Assembly (NCBI GenBank): GCA_900539505.1 | Contig: UQCL01000027.1 | Coordinates: forward strand, 1 to 26,782 | Source: an uncultured Campylobacter sp. | GTDB taxonomy: Bacteria > Campylobacterota > Campylobacteria > Campylobacterales > Campylobacteraceae | Reading direction: 5' to 3' | DNA length: 26,782 nucleotides | In this document: positions 8,927 through 16,549 of the stretch, piece by piece | How the letters are laid out: every line of letters begins with the position of its first letter | Position numbering within the stretch: the stretch's first letter is position 1 | Made by a program: the position numbers and the translations under genes | The notes under the pieces: model-generated | The model's database searches: none | What the model saw: the letters and a program-made list of their open reading frames with translations, nothing else | Told to the model about the DNA's origin: nothing

Positions 8927-9633
8927 ATGAAATTTTTAGACCGCTTGGGCGTGGATAGGAGCAGTTTTACCGATCTGTTTTCGGCATGTTTAGGCTGCGG
9001 TGTAGTGATGATGCAGGAGGCGGGCTCGAAGCTGATCGTAAAGGGCAGGCGCCGCTCTGTGGATCTAAAGCGCGGCGAGATCAGTTTCGGCGATGATACG
9101 CCGCGCGCCATTTGATATATCGGCAGCGAAGCAAACGTCGGCCGCACGTGGCTGTGGGGGTACGAGAACGTAAACCGCCTTGATGAGCGACTGCTTGCCC
9201 TTGCGCGAGATGTGCGCGATTTTGGCTTGCGGCACGGGCTAACGGAGCTTAGCACGCCCAAGCTTGCACTAAGCGAGGAGATAACGGGCATACTCTAAGC
9301 GCGATTGCGTGCGGATTGTCGCAGGAGCCGTTATGTTACTACCGCTGCCCGCACGCTGGCGGAGCGGTGTTTGTGGCGTTCGCGGCAGGCGAGTGCGTGA
9401 GCTCCGATGGCACGATCAAGCTCAGCATGGATGCAAACGAGCTTATCTCTTTGGCGCGGGATTACATAGGCGCATTTCAGTTAAATCACGCCGTTTTATC
9501 GGGGGCGCTTTTACTTAGAAATGGCACGAAATTTAGCGAAGCGGCGGGCAAGATCGTAGCAAATTTTAAAAATGATGCGCTCTTTTCGTTCGATAATTTG
9601 GGGCGGCTAAGCGAGGTGGAGTTCGCCGTATAG
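8927..9633 (+). pseudogene. DUF6882-like gene broken by an in-frame stop and a frameshift
   Basis: A strong ribosome binding site (AAAAGGAG, ending at 8922) precedes ATG 8927. The frame runs to TGA at 9113-9115 after a stretch reading VDLKRGEISFGDDTPRAI. Past that stop the same frame continues with YIGSEANVGRTWLWGYEN and on to EEITGIL before TAA at 9297. The protein then resumes in another frame (net -1) with LSAIACGLSQEPLCYYR and HAGGAVFVAF, ending at TAG 9631-9633. The three pieces join in the order expected, from memory, for DUF6882: VD..G.I.F, an IGS...TWLWGY.N block, then an IA.GL..YYR..GGAVF block. Rejoined it would be about 235 aa. Two independent lesions argue for a real pseudogene rather than one sequencing error. 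The family's function is unknown. Confidence 0.75.
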
Positions 9634-9667
9634 AGCCGCAAATCTCGCGCCGTGCATTCGCGGCTTT

Positions 9668-9806
9668 GAAATTTACGCCGTGAAATTTTGCCCTGCAAAT
9701 TTATATCGTAGAATTTTGCGCCTTGCAATTTCGCTCGGTAAAATTTAGATCGCGGAATTCTGCCGCGTAAAATTTTGTCTTAAAATTTTGCGTCGTAAAA
9801 TTCCTC
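9668..9806. repeat. Short-period array: ten AATT cores spaced 13-15 bases
   Basis: AATT cores start at 9670, 9684, 9698, 9712, 9727, 9742, 9756, 9771, 9784 and 9799, giving steps of 14, 14, 14, 15, 15, 14, 15, 13 and 15. Spacer bases are variable but mostly of the form TGCNNCGT. The array lies between the 3' end of the pseudogene and the convergent 3' end of the membrane-protein gene. It could be a degenerate tandem repeat, a site for a nucleoid protein, or replication-slippage debris. Confidence 0.65.
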
Positions 9807-9846
9807 TACTCTATCCGCGCCCAAGCCTCTAAATTTTAAATCAAAA

Positions 9847-10590
9847 TCAGCCGCCGTCGATGTCGAAATCAAGATGCTCTTTGAAGTAGGCGCGCAGCCT
9901 GCGGCGGTCGCTGCGGCCGGGCGTGATCGCAAACCACAGCACGCGGTCGTTCAGATCCTTGCCGCGGATCAGCACGGTGTCGCGCAGCAAGATGTCGCGA
10001 AAGTCGCCGTTTAGCCGCCACGACGAGAGCGCCTTGGCGAAGATAAAGATCACGACGCCCACGACCATTATCACGAATGCCATCCCCACGCGCTCGCTCA
10101 TGGCGATGCCGACTAGCCACAGCACGATCATCGATCCGATTCCGAATGTAAAGAACTGCTCGTGTTTTACGTAGCGGGAGTGGCTAAGCGCCGTATAGCT
10201 GGTGCAGGTGCGCAAAAAGCCCGGAGTGAGCCTAACGTAGTCGATATTAAAGAGCAGAATTTCGCTCTTGCCCGCGCCCGAGACGAAGGTGATCGCGTGG
10301 TCGCTAAATTTATACAGCCCACCACCGTCGCGCCCTTGATACCAAGCTACGCCTGCGATCAAAAGTCCTAAAATCCCGCCTCCACCGCGACTGCGTCCGT
10401 TGCCTAAAAAAATTTCATCTAAATCAAGGCCGGCCGACACGCCGTAAAAAAATACAAAGACCATCATCGCAATGACGAAGATCACGATAAAGGAGTTGTC
10501 GTTTTTGACGCTAAATCCGCCTGCGCTTGTGGTTCGTGCGCTGCGGCTGCGAAGGGCGGCTTTGTAGTCTTCGGTAGTAAAAGTAGGCAT
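9847..10590 (-). CDS. Membrane protein of unknown function, four predicted TM segments
   Basis: The ATG at 10590 is preferred because AGGA lies just upstream on this strand (in AAAGAAAGGAAGCCG); this gives 247 aa starting MPTFTTEDYK. A longer version from 10638 adds 16 residues that would cover the ribosome binding site. A short polar N-terminus is followed by hydrophobic segments at about 33-52, 71-85, 146-164 and 168-187. The loop between the second and third pair (86-145) is Gly- and Arg-containing, and the C-terminal ~55 residues are basic and soluble (DRVLWFAITPGRSDRRRLRA). I do not recognise the family. The layout of paired TM segments around a soluble loop recalls small bacterial membrane proteins with PH-like folds, but that is only a resemblance. 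The gene is divergent from the lipoprotein at 10809 and has no operon partner. Confidence 0.72.
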   Translation of the reverse strand: MPTFTTEDYKAALRSRSARTTSAGGFSVKNDNSFIVIFVIAMMVFVFFYGVSAGLDLDEIFLGNGRSRGGGGILGLLIAGVAWYQGRDGGGLYKFSDHAITFVSGAGKSEILLFNIDYVRLTPGFLRTCTSYTALSHSRYVKHEQFFTFGIGSMIVLWLVGIAMSERVGMAFVIMVVGVVIFIFAKALSSWRLNGDFRDILLRDTVLIRGKDLNDRVLWFAITPGRSDRRRLRAYFKEHLDFDIDGG

Positions 10591-10654
10591 CGGCTTCCTT
10601 TCTTTAGGGGTTCCAAAACAGCTTGCGCGCGCTTTCAAAGCCCGTTTAAAACGG

Positions 10655-10674
10655 TGAAATTTTATAAAATTTCA
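10655..10674. repeat. Perfect 20-bp AT-rich palindrome in the divergent promoter region
   Basis: TGAAATTTTATAAAATTTCA is its own reverse complement. It lies in the 218-bp gap between the divergent membrane-protein and lipoprotein genes, about 65 bases upstream of the membrane-protein ATG. It could be an operator, or simply one of the AT-palindrome words common in this genome. Confidence 0.5.
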
Positions 10675-10750
10675 GATCAAATTCGGATTAAATTTTAAAT
10701 TTGAAGAGGCTTTAAAATTTAAATGGGTTGCAAATTTAAAGGATTTGAAA

Positions 10751-10766
10751 TTTAGCCCGGGCTAAA
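10751..10766. promoter_or_regulatory. Perfect 16-bp GC-centred palindrome at the -35 position (candidate operator)
   Basis: TTTAGCCCGGGCTAAA is a perfect palindrome unlike the AT-only palindromes elsewhere in the window. It ends 11 bases before the TATAAT at 10778-10783, so it covers the -35 position of the lipoprotein promoter. That is where a dimeric repressor or activator would bind. The regulator is unknown. Confidence 0.5.
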
Positions 10767-10777
10767 CCCCGTTTTTA

Positions 10778-10783
10778 TATAAT
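10778..10783 (+). promoter_or_regulatory. -10 box (TATAAT) of the lipoprotein gene
   Basis: A consensus TATAAT lies 25 bases before the ATG at 10809. No clear -35 hexamer is seen, as is usual for Campylobacter sigma-70 promoters. Confidence 0.7.
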
Positions 10784-10808
10784 TGCACAAAATTTTAAAG
10801 GAGAAAAA

Positions 10809-11327
10809 ATGAAAAAATTTTTTGCTTTGCTTCTTGCGGCGCTATTCTTTGTTGGTTGCGGGCAGTCTCAACCGAAAGTGCCGATCGCAAGCGCGTATAA
10901 ATTCAAGGGCATTACCTACTACCACATCCAAAACCATAATCCGAAAAAATTTGTCTATCAATCGCCGGAAGCGGTCGAGAAAAAGTACAATGAGCAGCTT
11001 TTAGCGGCGTTAAAAGAGGCGAACCTGCTGGATCAAAACTCTACCGATGAGCTTAAAATTACAATAAAGCACCATAGGGGCTTTACGGGCGAAGCTACTC
11101 CGTTTCCTAGCGATAGAATCGGTGGCATAGAGTTTATTTATGAGGTTAAACTAGTAAGAAACGGCCAAATTTTAAGAAGCTACGTGCAAAATGACATCGA
11201 GCATTACGATCCGGGATTTTTCGGCAATATGAAAACCATAGCGTTGCAAAATACAGACGATAGCTATGAAAATGCCGCAATTACGGCTCTTGTCAAGCAT
11301 TTAATGGAGATCATAAAGAGCTTTTAG
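10809..11327 (+). CDS. Putative lipoprotein of unknown function
   Basis: The 172-aa product has a short lipoprotein signal: KK, a hydrophobic core and the lipobox FVGC with Cys17 as the expected acylation site. Residue 18 is Gly, not Asp, so no inner-membrane retention signal of the E. coli type is seen. The mature part is an alpha/beta domain with alternating strands (ELKITIKHHRG, IEFIYEVKLVRNGQI) and a C-terminal helix (AAITALVKHLMEIIKS), a pattern seen in small secreted lipoproteins of the YajG/LptE/GNA1162 kind. I cannot name the family. Start choice is firm: AAAGGAG is directly upstream. It is a single gene with its own promoter and a palindrome at -35, so regulated expression is likely. 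Confidence 0.8.
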   Translation: MKKFFALLLAALFFVGCGQSQPKVPIASAYKFKGITYYHIQNHNPKKFVYQSPEAVEKKYNEQLLAALKEANLLDQNSTDELKITIKHHRGFTGEATPFPSDRIGGIEFIYEVKLVRNGQILRSYVQNDIEHYDPGFFGNMKTIALQNTDDSYENAAITALVKHLMEIIKSF

Positions 11328-11718
11328 CGGCTCAAGGGCTTTGCATTGCAAACTAAACTGCAGTAAAATTTTAAAACACGACTGGCTGGCGTATGTGGCG
11401 GTTCGCATGATCTAAACCATCATAAATAGTTTTTGATGCCTTGTGAACTTCTAAATCGCGGAATTTAAAAAAAACAGCTGCAAACCTGCGCGGTAAATTA
11501 AAGTGCAGTTTCGTAGAAATTAAGAAATCAATTGAAATTGCAGATGGTAGTAGCCTTGCTGAGGCAAATTCTGCTTTCTCGCAGTCAAATTCTGCGTTAT
11601 AACGAAACCTTAAATGCTATAAATTTGAAATTCTGCGGCACGAAGCACTTGTTTATAGGCTATGAGCGTAGCCTTTTTTGCAAAGTCTTTATGTAGAGTA
11701 CTGCGTGTTTTGCGTAAT
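11328..11718. other. Noncoding spacer between convergent genes
   Basis: I find no credible ORF or tRNA in these 391 bases. AAATTCTGC occurs three times in direct orientation (11566, 11587, 11628). A terminator-like hairpin at 11657-11679 is the only strong signal. As the nearest plus-strand gene ends 330 bases earlier, a long 3' UTR or a small RNA ending at this hairpin is possible. Confidence 0.5.
11657..11679 (+). terminator. Rho-independent terminator-like hairpin
   Basis: Stem AGGCTA/TAGCCT with loop TGAGCG is followed by a T run to 11679. It is oriented for plus-strand transcription. It sits 40 bases from the end of the minus-strand PepSY gene, so it would also limit read-through into the antisense of that gene. 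Confidence 0.65.
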
Positions 11719-12855
11719 CTATCTTATAAGCCTTTTTAAGCTCATCCAAAAACCGCTCGCGGCTAAAAACAAAAATGAAAGCGAAGATAGGCAAAATATA
11801 AGCTTGCCGATCTGCCCAAAAATTTCGCCCGAATGAATATCTAAAACCGCCGTGCGTATCGTCATAAAACGCGGCATTTGCGCTTTCATATCGGCAAATT
11901 TAACATCCCTTAAAATTTCGCCGCTCGTAGCATCGATTGCGATCCTATTAAATTCATCGCTCTCGTCGCTCGCAATCCCGTATATCGCGCTATATACTCC
12001 GTCTTTCGGATTAAGCATTATGTTAAAAAATTTAAAATTTTCGTCGTGTTTTTGGGTAAAAATTTTAAACATCGCGTCGATCTCCCGTAGTTTGCTTGTA
12101 TCCTTAAACCCAGACTTTTGGCTAGGTTCAAATTTTTCAGCTTTATAAATTTGCTCCTCGCCCAAAATTTTATTCGTTAGTCTTGCTAACCAGTCATAAG
12201 AAAAATATAGCCCGCTCGCGCTTATAGCAAAAAGTATTACAGCCGCATAGATGCCCGTGCATCCGTGGATCTGATAAAGTAGCGCGTAGCCGCGAACTTT
12301 GAAATTTATCTTTAGCGCCTTTGTGAGCTTGCGTCTAAAAAACGGATAATAGATCAAAATCCCGCTTAGCAAAAGCAAAATGAGCCCTAGCGTGCTAAGT
12401 GCCACGATTTGCCTGCCGATCTCGCGAGCCCCCTCGCCAAAGGCAAGCTCAAAGCCTAGATTTGTATGTAGGCTTAGCACAACGTTCATTATCCTCTCTT
12501 CATAGTTCTCGCCGACGATTTGTCCGTCATAAGGGCTCAAAAAATACGCTCTTGCTCGTCCTTTGCCGTCTTTGCCCGCGACTTCGATGCTTGCGCCGCC
12601 GTCTTTTATGCCGATTAACTCCGGCGTGAAGCTGCTTTGCTTCTCGCCGAAAATTTTTAAAATTTCAGAAATTTTTAGGCGAGGTACATCTTTTTGGACG
12701 GCGAAAGACTGCCGCTCGTTAATCGCGTCAAAAATTTCATCGTGATACGAGATGAAACATCCCGACAAGGCGACTACGAGCAGCGGTAGTGCACAAAGCA
12801 GAGACAAAATTAAATGGACGTTGAACCAAAAGTTTTTCTTTAAAACTCTCCTCAT
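11719..12855 (-). CDS. PepSY-associated TM protein, probable inner-membrane partner in iron uptake
   Basis: The 378-aa protein has the layout of the PepSY-associated TM family: TM1 at about 13-36, a periplasmic PepSY-like region at 40-145, TM2 at about 149-170 ending in IYYPFFRR, TM3 at about 201-219, a second periplasmic region, and a C-terminal TM near 346-372. Conserved-looking histidines lie near membrane edges (H14, H130 in LSLHTNLG, H197 in YQIHG, and the His in LDIHSGE). Members are often encoded beside siderophore receptors and are thought to help reduce or release iron at the inner membrane; the exact reaction here is inferred. It starts 32 bases after the stop of the TonB-dependent receptor and is probably cotranscribed. 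The ribosome binding site is weak, which suggests translation depends on the upstream gene. Confidence 0.88.
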   Translation of the reverse strand: MRRVLKKNFWFNVHLILSLLCALPLLVVALSGCFISYHDEIFDAINERQSFAVQKDVPRLKISEILKIFGEKQSSFTPELIGIKDGGASIEVAGKDGKGRARAYFLSPYDGQIVGENYEERIMNVVLSLHTNLGFELAFGEGAREIGRQIVALSTLGLILLLLSGILIYYPFFRRKLTKALKINFKVRGYALLYQIHGCTGIYAAVILFAISASGLYFSYDWLARLTNKILGEEQIYKAEKFEPSQKSGFKDTSKLREIDAMFKIFTQKHDENFKFFNIMLNPKDGVYSAIYGIASDESDEFNRIAIDATSGEILRDVKFADMKAQMPRFMTIRTAVLDIHSGEIFGQIGKLIFCLSSLSFLFLAASGFWMSLKRLIR

Positions 12856-12887
12856 CGTTTAAATTTCATCTTTAAATTTTGCTCGAA

Positions 12888-14868
12888 TTAAAAATTTACG
12901 TTGAAGCCGAGCTGAAATTTACGACCCTCAGCTATGAGGGCTCTGGTCGGTTTATCGTCTATTACTCTTTCGTTAAATACGTTATATACGCTAAAATTTA
13001 CGCTAGCGTTTTTCGTGATTTTATAGTTAGTCCCGACGTCGGTGACGGCGTAGCCCTTAGTGTTTACATATACGCCGTTTTTTACCCTGCTTATATAATT
13101 TACCTGCGTCCAGAAGCTCAGATCGCTATTAAAGTCGTAATCAAGTCCCGTTTTTATCATATAGCGCGGGGTGTCGGTCAGCACTTTGCCCTCGTTTTCG
13201 CCTGATTTTTGTTTTGATTTAGCATAGGTATAGTTTGCGTGAAATGCTAAATTTGATAAAATTTTCCACTCGCCGCTAAGCTCAAGTCCGTCTATGGAGG
13301 CTCTGCCGATATTTACGTTTTCATAAATTCCAAAATAGGTTTTGCCTTGATAAACACAAGTCCAAGTAGCGGGATTATTAAAATCCGCTCCCGATCCCCA
13401 GCCGCCGCATCTTACGACGCTATCGATCTTGTCTTTGAAGTCGGTGTGAAAAACGGTCGCCGAAAGGCTTAGATTATCGTTATTGTCATACATCGTTCCG
13501 ACCTCGTAATTTACGCTAGTTTCGGGCTTGAGGCTGCTTCGCCCCAGTCTGATACCGCGTCCGTGATTTATCGGAATTTTTAGCCCTTCGGATCTATCGT
13601 CGATATTAGGCGTCGTATAGCCCGCCGATACGCCTCCCTTAAACGATAAATTTTCATTTAGATGATAAACGATGTAGCCGCGCGGCGCAAAATGTCCGCC
13701 GTAGTCTTTGTCGTAGTTATATCTTAAGCCCGCAGTCAGCGCAAGCGCGTCCGTGATATAAAAATTATCCTCTCCAAATACCGACACATCCCATCTTTTT
13801 AGATGCGCATCATCGCTAAAGCCCGGCTCATTTTGTGATGAATCCAGCTTCTCATGGCGATACTGCGCGCCGAGCGTTAAGGTATTTGAGTCAAAAAGAT
13901 ACGAGCCTTGAGTATTAAATATCGTAGATCTTAGCCTGATGTCGCTTGCGGCTTGATCGGAAAAGGTTTTCGTAACCTCGTGCGATAGATAGGTATCGGT
14001 TAGAAATTTATCGTATCTTCCGCTATGCGAGAGCGAAATTTGATCGTCTTTGTCGTCTTCGTGAGTGTTATATCCCAGATACGCCGTTTTGCCTAGAGTT
14101 CTTGAGGTCAAGTTTTTCGTGTGTTTGTAATCAAGCGCGAGATCGTCGTTTTCGGTCGGCTTAAACATCAGCTTTGCGCCGAAATTCTTATCTGCGTCTT
14201 TTGGATTGCCGTAGTCTTTGGCGTCTTCAAATTTATGAAAATATCGTCCGTAAAGCGAAATTCCGAGCGCGTCGGGCACTATCGCGCCGCTTGCATAAAA
14301 TCCCGTAGAGTAGCCATTGCCTATGTCTTTGTGCTGCGCGATCTCGTAGTAGCCGTTTATATTGGCGCTAGGTTCATTCGAAAAGCCTTTGGTGATGATG
14401 TTTATCACGCCACCCATAGCGTCCGTGCCGTATAGAGAACTCATCGGTCCGCGGATGACTTCCACGCGGGCGATAGCATTTGCGGGCGGGATGAAGCTTT
14501 GGATGCTTCCTTGCGAGCCGAAACCCGGAAATGCGCTCTCGCTGGAAACAGGACGACCGTCGATTAAAATTTTAGTATATTTTGAATCCATACCACGCAT
14601 TCTGATATCGCTTTTGCCCTTCATTGAGCTAAATCTAGGCGCGGAATATACGCCTGGTATATCCTTTACGATGTCGGCTACGTCTTTGTGATTTCTCTTT
14701 TCGATCTCTTTTTGAGATATTACCGAGATCGATGCCGGCGCTTCTTTGATATCTTGCTCAAAGGCGGTGGCGCTTACGACGATCTCTCCTAAATCGGCCT
14801 CTTGCCCCCCCCCATAGTTGTGCGGTTAAAACCGAAACTGCCACGAGCGATAAATGCAAACTGCGCAT
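12888..14868 (-). CDS. TonB-dependent siderophore/iron receptor, phase-variable, currently out of frame at poly-G
   Basis: The gene starts at ATG 14868 (AAAAGGAC seven bases upstream) and encodes a signal peptide, then hits nine G on the coding strand (C9 at 14805-14813). In this frame it yields only about 36 aa. With eight G the codons read Trp19-Gly-Gly-Gln-Glu and the frame joins the long ORF exactly, giving 659 aa, a normal receptor length. The rebuilt protein has a TonB-box-like DLGEIVVSA at 25-33. A plug domain follows (IKEAPASISVISQKEIE; RGPMSSLYGTDAMGGVINIITK) and a long beta-barrel ending in Phe (FQLGFNVNF). It resembles CirA/FepA/CfrB-type catecholate siderophore receptors in the outer membrane; the substrate is not determinable here. 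Residues from Met82 onward are open without a break, so the barrel is intact and under selection. A PepSY gene follows 32 bases downstream. Regulation is probably dual: iron through the upstream palindrome, and slippage at poly-G. Confidence 0.93.
14805..14813 (-). repeat. Poly-G9 contingency tract inside the receptor signal peptide
   Basis: The coding strand has nine consecutive G at codons 19-21. Runs of this kind are the standard phase-variation elements of Campylobacter. The length here puts the gene out of frame; 8 or 11 G would be in frame. It is the only G/C run of this length in the window. Confidence 0.9.
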
Positions 14869-14915
14869 TATTATGTCCTTTTGATAAAATTTTGCGAATG
14901 AAATTCACGGATGAA

Positions 14916-14921
14916 ATTATA
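14916..14921 (-). promoter_or_regulatory. -10 box (TATAAT) of the TonB-dependent receptor
   Basis: A consensus TATAAT on the minus strand, 47 bases upstream of ATG 14868, is preceded by GAGC. It places the -35 position near 14939-14944, inside an AT-rich imperfect palindrome. Confidence 0.65.
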
Positions 14922-14933
14922 GCTCCGAAAAGA

Positions 14934-14955
14934 TTAAATATTTATAAAATATTAA
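14934..14955. promoter_or_regulatory. Candidate Fur-type operator over the receptor -35 region
   Basis: This 22-bp AT-only imperfect palindrome (16 of 22 positions symmetric, centre near 14944/14945) overlaps the -35 position of the receptor promoter. Campylobacter Fur sites are AT-rich palindromes of similar size, and iron receptors are their usual targets. It does not closely match the classic GATAAT repeats, so this is inference from position. Confidence 0.4.
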
Positions 14956-14984
14956 AAGGCGTTATCGCTATCAAGCATATTTGA

Positions 14985-15582
14985 TTCTCCCGTGCAATCG
15001 CTAGTTATAGGCATTGATGAATAAAATTTTATTTGCTCTTGGCGGTTTAAGGAGAGAATGATAAATTTAAAGGCTAATGAGCTTTAAAAATTTACGCCGC
15101 GTTGTAAATATCAAAATTTAAATGCAGTGAGTTCGGGATATCTGTCATTAGTGTGCGCCGTGGGTTTTTGCAGAGAAATTTAATGAGACTTTGCGAAGCG
15201 TAGCCGACGAGTATGGGGGCTAGCAACAATTAAATTTTTATGACGAATAATTTAAAGTAGGGTATTTTTAATACTAATTTTTTAAGCGTTAAAATGCGAC
15301 TTGCGGCGGCTGGTGCGGCAAATTTGCTCTGCGATTGCAGTTAAAATTTCCGCCACGCGGAGCAAATACCGCGCATAAATTGAATTCGCCGCATAGAAGC
15401 TAATTTTGCATCGCAGTTAAATCGACAATAGTCAAATCGCAGCGAGCTCGACGCTGCAAATTTAGAGCCCATAAGCGCAAGCGCTTAGCTTAGGCTGCGT
15501 TGCGCCTCTTACTACAAAGCGTCTAGTTCGCATTCCCGCAGCTATCTAAAACAAACCGCACAACGCTTTAAATTTTAAAATT
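14985..15582. other. Noncoding spacer with small hairpins and an orphan start signal
   Basis: No gene is seen in these ~600 bases. An 11/12-bp inverted repeat has arms at 15322-15333 and 15356-15367. A near-perfect palindrome TAAGCGCAAGCGCTTA lies at 15472-15487. AAGGAG followed by ATG at 15058 opens a nine-codon frame only. There is no tRNA or clear terminator for prs on the minus strand. Confidence 0.5.
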
Positions 15583-16512
15583 TTATTTGAATAGGCTATT
15601 TACGCTCTCGTCGTGATATACGCGCCTGATGACCTCGCCGAAAAGCGGAGCGACGCTGATTACCTTGATGCGGTCGCTTTCCTGCTTTAGCGGGATCGTG
15701 TCGGTCACGACGAGGCCGTCTAGCGTGCCGCTTTCGATGCGCTCGTATGCCGGACCGCTTAGCACGGCGTGCGTGCAAAACGCGCTGACGCTCTTTGCGC
15801 CCTGTTCTTTAAATGCGCCCGCGGCCTTGACGATAGTGCCCGCGGTATCGATCATATCGTCGATTAGGATCACGTCCTTGCCCGCGACGTCGCCGATGAT
15901 GTTCATCACCTCGCTTTTGTTCGCCTCCTCGCGGCGCTTATCGACGATCACCAGATCGAGCGAGAGCTTTTTGGCAAAGCTTCTAGCGCGCGCGACGCCG
16001 CCCACGTCGGGGCTGGCGATGATAGGATTTTTTAAATTTTTCTCTTTCAGGTAGTCCAAAAATATCAGCGAGCCGTAGAGGTTATCGACGGGTACATCGA
16101 AAAAGCCCTGTATCTGCCCCGCGTGCAGATCCATCGTGACGACGCGGTCGATGCCTGCCGTCTGCATCATATTTGCCACGAGCTTCGCGCTGATCGGCAC
16201 GCGCGGGGCTGCTTTGCGGTCTTGGCGAGCGTAGCCGAAGTAGGGCACGACTGCCGTGATCGAGTTCGCGCTGGAGCGTTTCAGAGCGTCGGTTAGGATC
16301 AAAAGCTCCATCAGATTGGAGTTTGCGGGCGCGCAGGTCGGTTGGATGACGAAGACGTCCTTGCCGCGCACGCTCTCGCCGATCTGGACGCTGATTTCGC
16401 CGTCGCTAAAGGTTTTGATCGCGCACTCGCTAAGCGGCAGCGAGAGATATTTGGAGATTTTTTTGGCAAATTCGGGATTTGCGGTGCCGGAGAAAATTTT
16501 ATATCCGCGCAT
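15583..16512 (-). CDS. prs: Ribose-phosphate pyrophosphokinase (PRPP synthetase)
   Basis: This cytosolic enzyme makes PRPP from ribose 5-phosphate and ATP, feeding purine, pyrimidine, histidine, tryptophan and NAD synthesis. The 309 aa is normal for class I enzymes. Visible motifs are YFGYARQDRK (91-100, ATP-binding flap), the divalent-metal/catalytic DLHAGQIQGFFD at 128-139, DKRR at 191-194, and the PRPP-binding loop DDMIDTAGT at 218-226. The start ATG has AAAGGT ten bases upstream. A TAGAAT -10 at 16544-16549 (minus strand) suggests its own promoter. It stands alone between two long noncoding spacers. Confidence 0.98.
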   Translation of the reverse strand: MRGYKIFSGTANPEFAKKISKYLSLPLSECAIKTFSDGEISVQIGESVRGKDVFVIQPTCAPANSNLMELLILTDALKRSSANSITAVVPYFGYARQDRKAAPRVPISAKLVANMMQTAGIDRVVTMDLHAGQIQGFFDVPVDNLYGSLIFLDYLKEKNLKNPIIASPDVGGVARARSFAKKLSLDLVIVDKRREEANKSEVMNIIGDVAGKDVILIDDMIDTAGTIVKAAGAFKEQGAKSVSAFCTHAVLSGPAYERIESGTLDGLVVTDTIPLKQESDRIKVISVAPLFGEVIRRVYHDESVNSLFK

Positions 16513-16543
16513 TTTGATGACCTTTGGATTGAGATTTGCTCGA

Positions 16544-16549
16544 ATTCTA
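16544..16549 (-). promoter_or_regulatory. -10 box (TAGAAT) of prs
   Basis: TGTAGAAT on the minus strand, about 31 bases upstream of the prs ATG, matches the Campylobacter -10 pattern with a TG just before the hexamer. Confidence 0.55.

Noticed and set aside
9113..9115. TGA in the DUF6882-like gene read as selenocysteine or programmed readthrough
   Set aside because: A second lesion (frameshift) follows downstream, no SECIS-like element is evident, and the family is not known for selenocysteine.
8719..9291. 190-aa open frame on the minus strand
   Set aside because: It runs antisense to the DUF6882-like pseudogene, has no recognisable domain and no start signal, and is Arg/Ser-rich as expected for a shadow frame.
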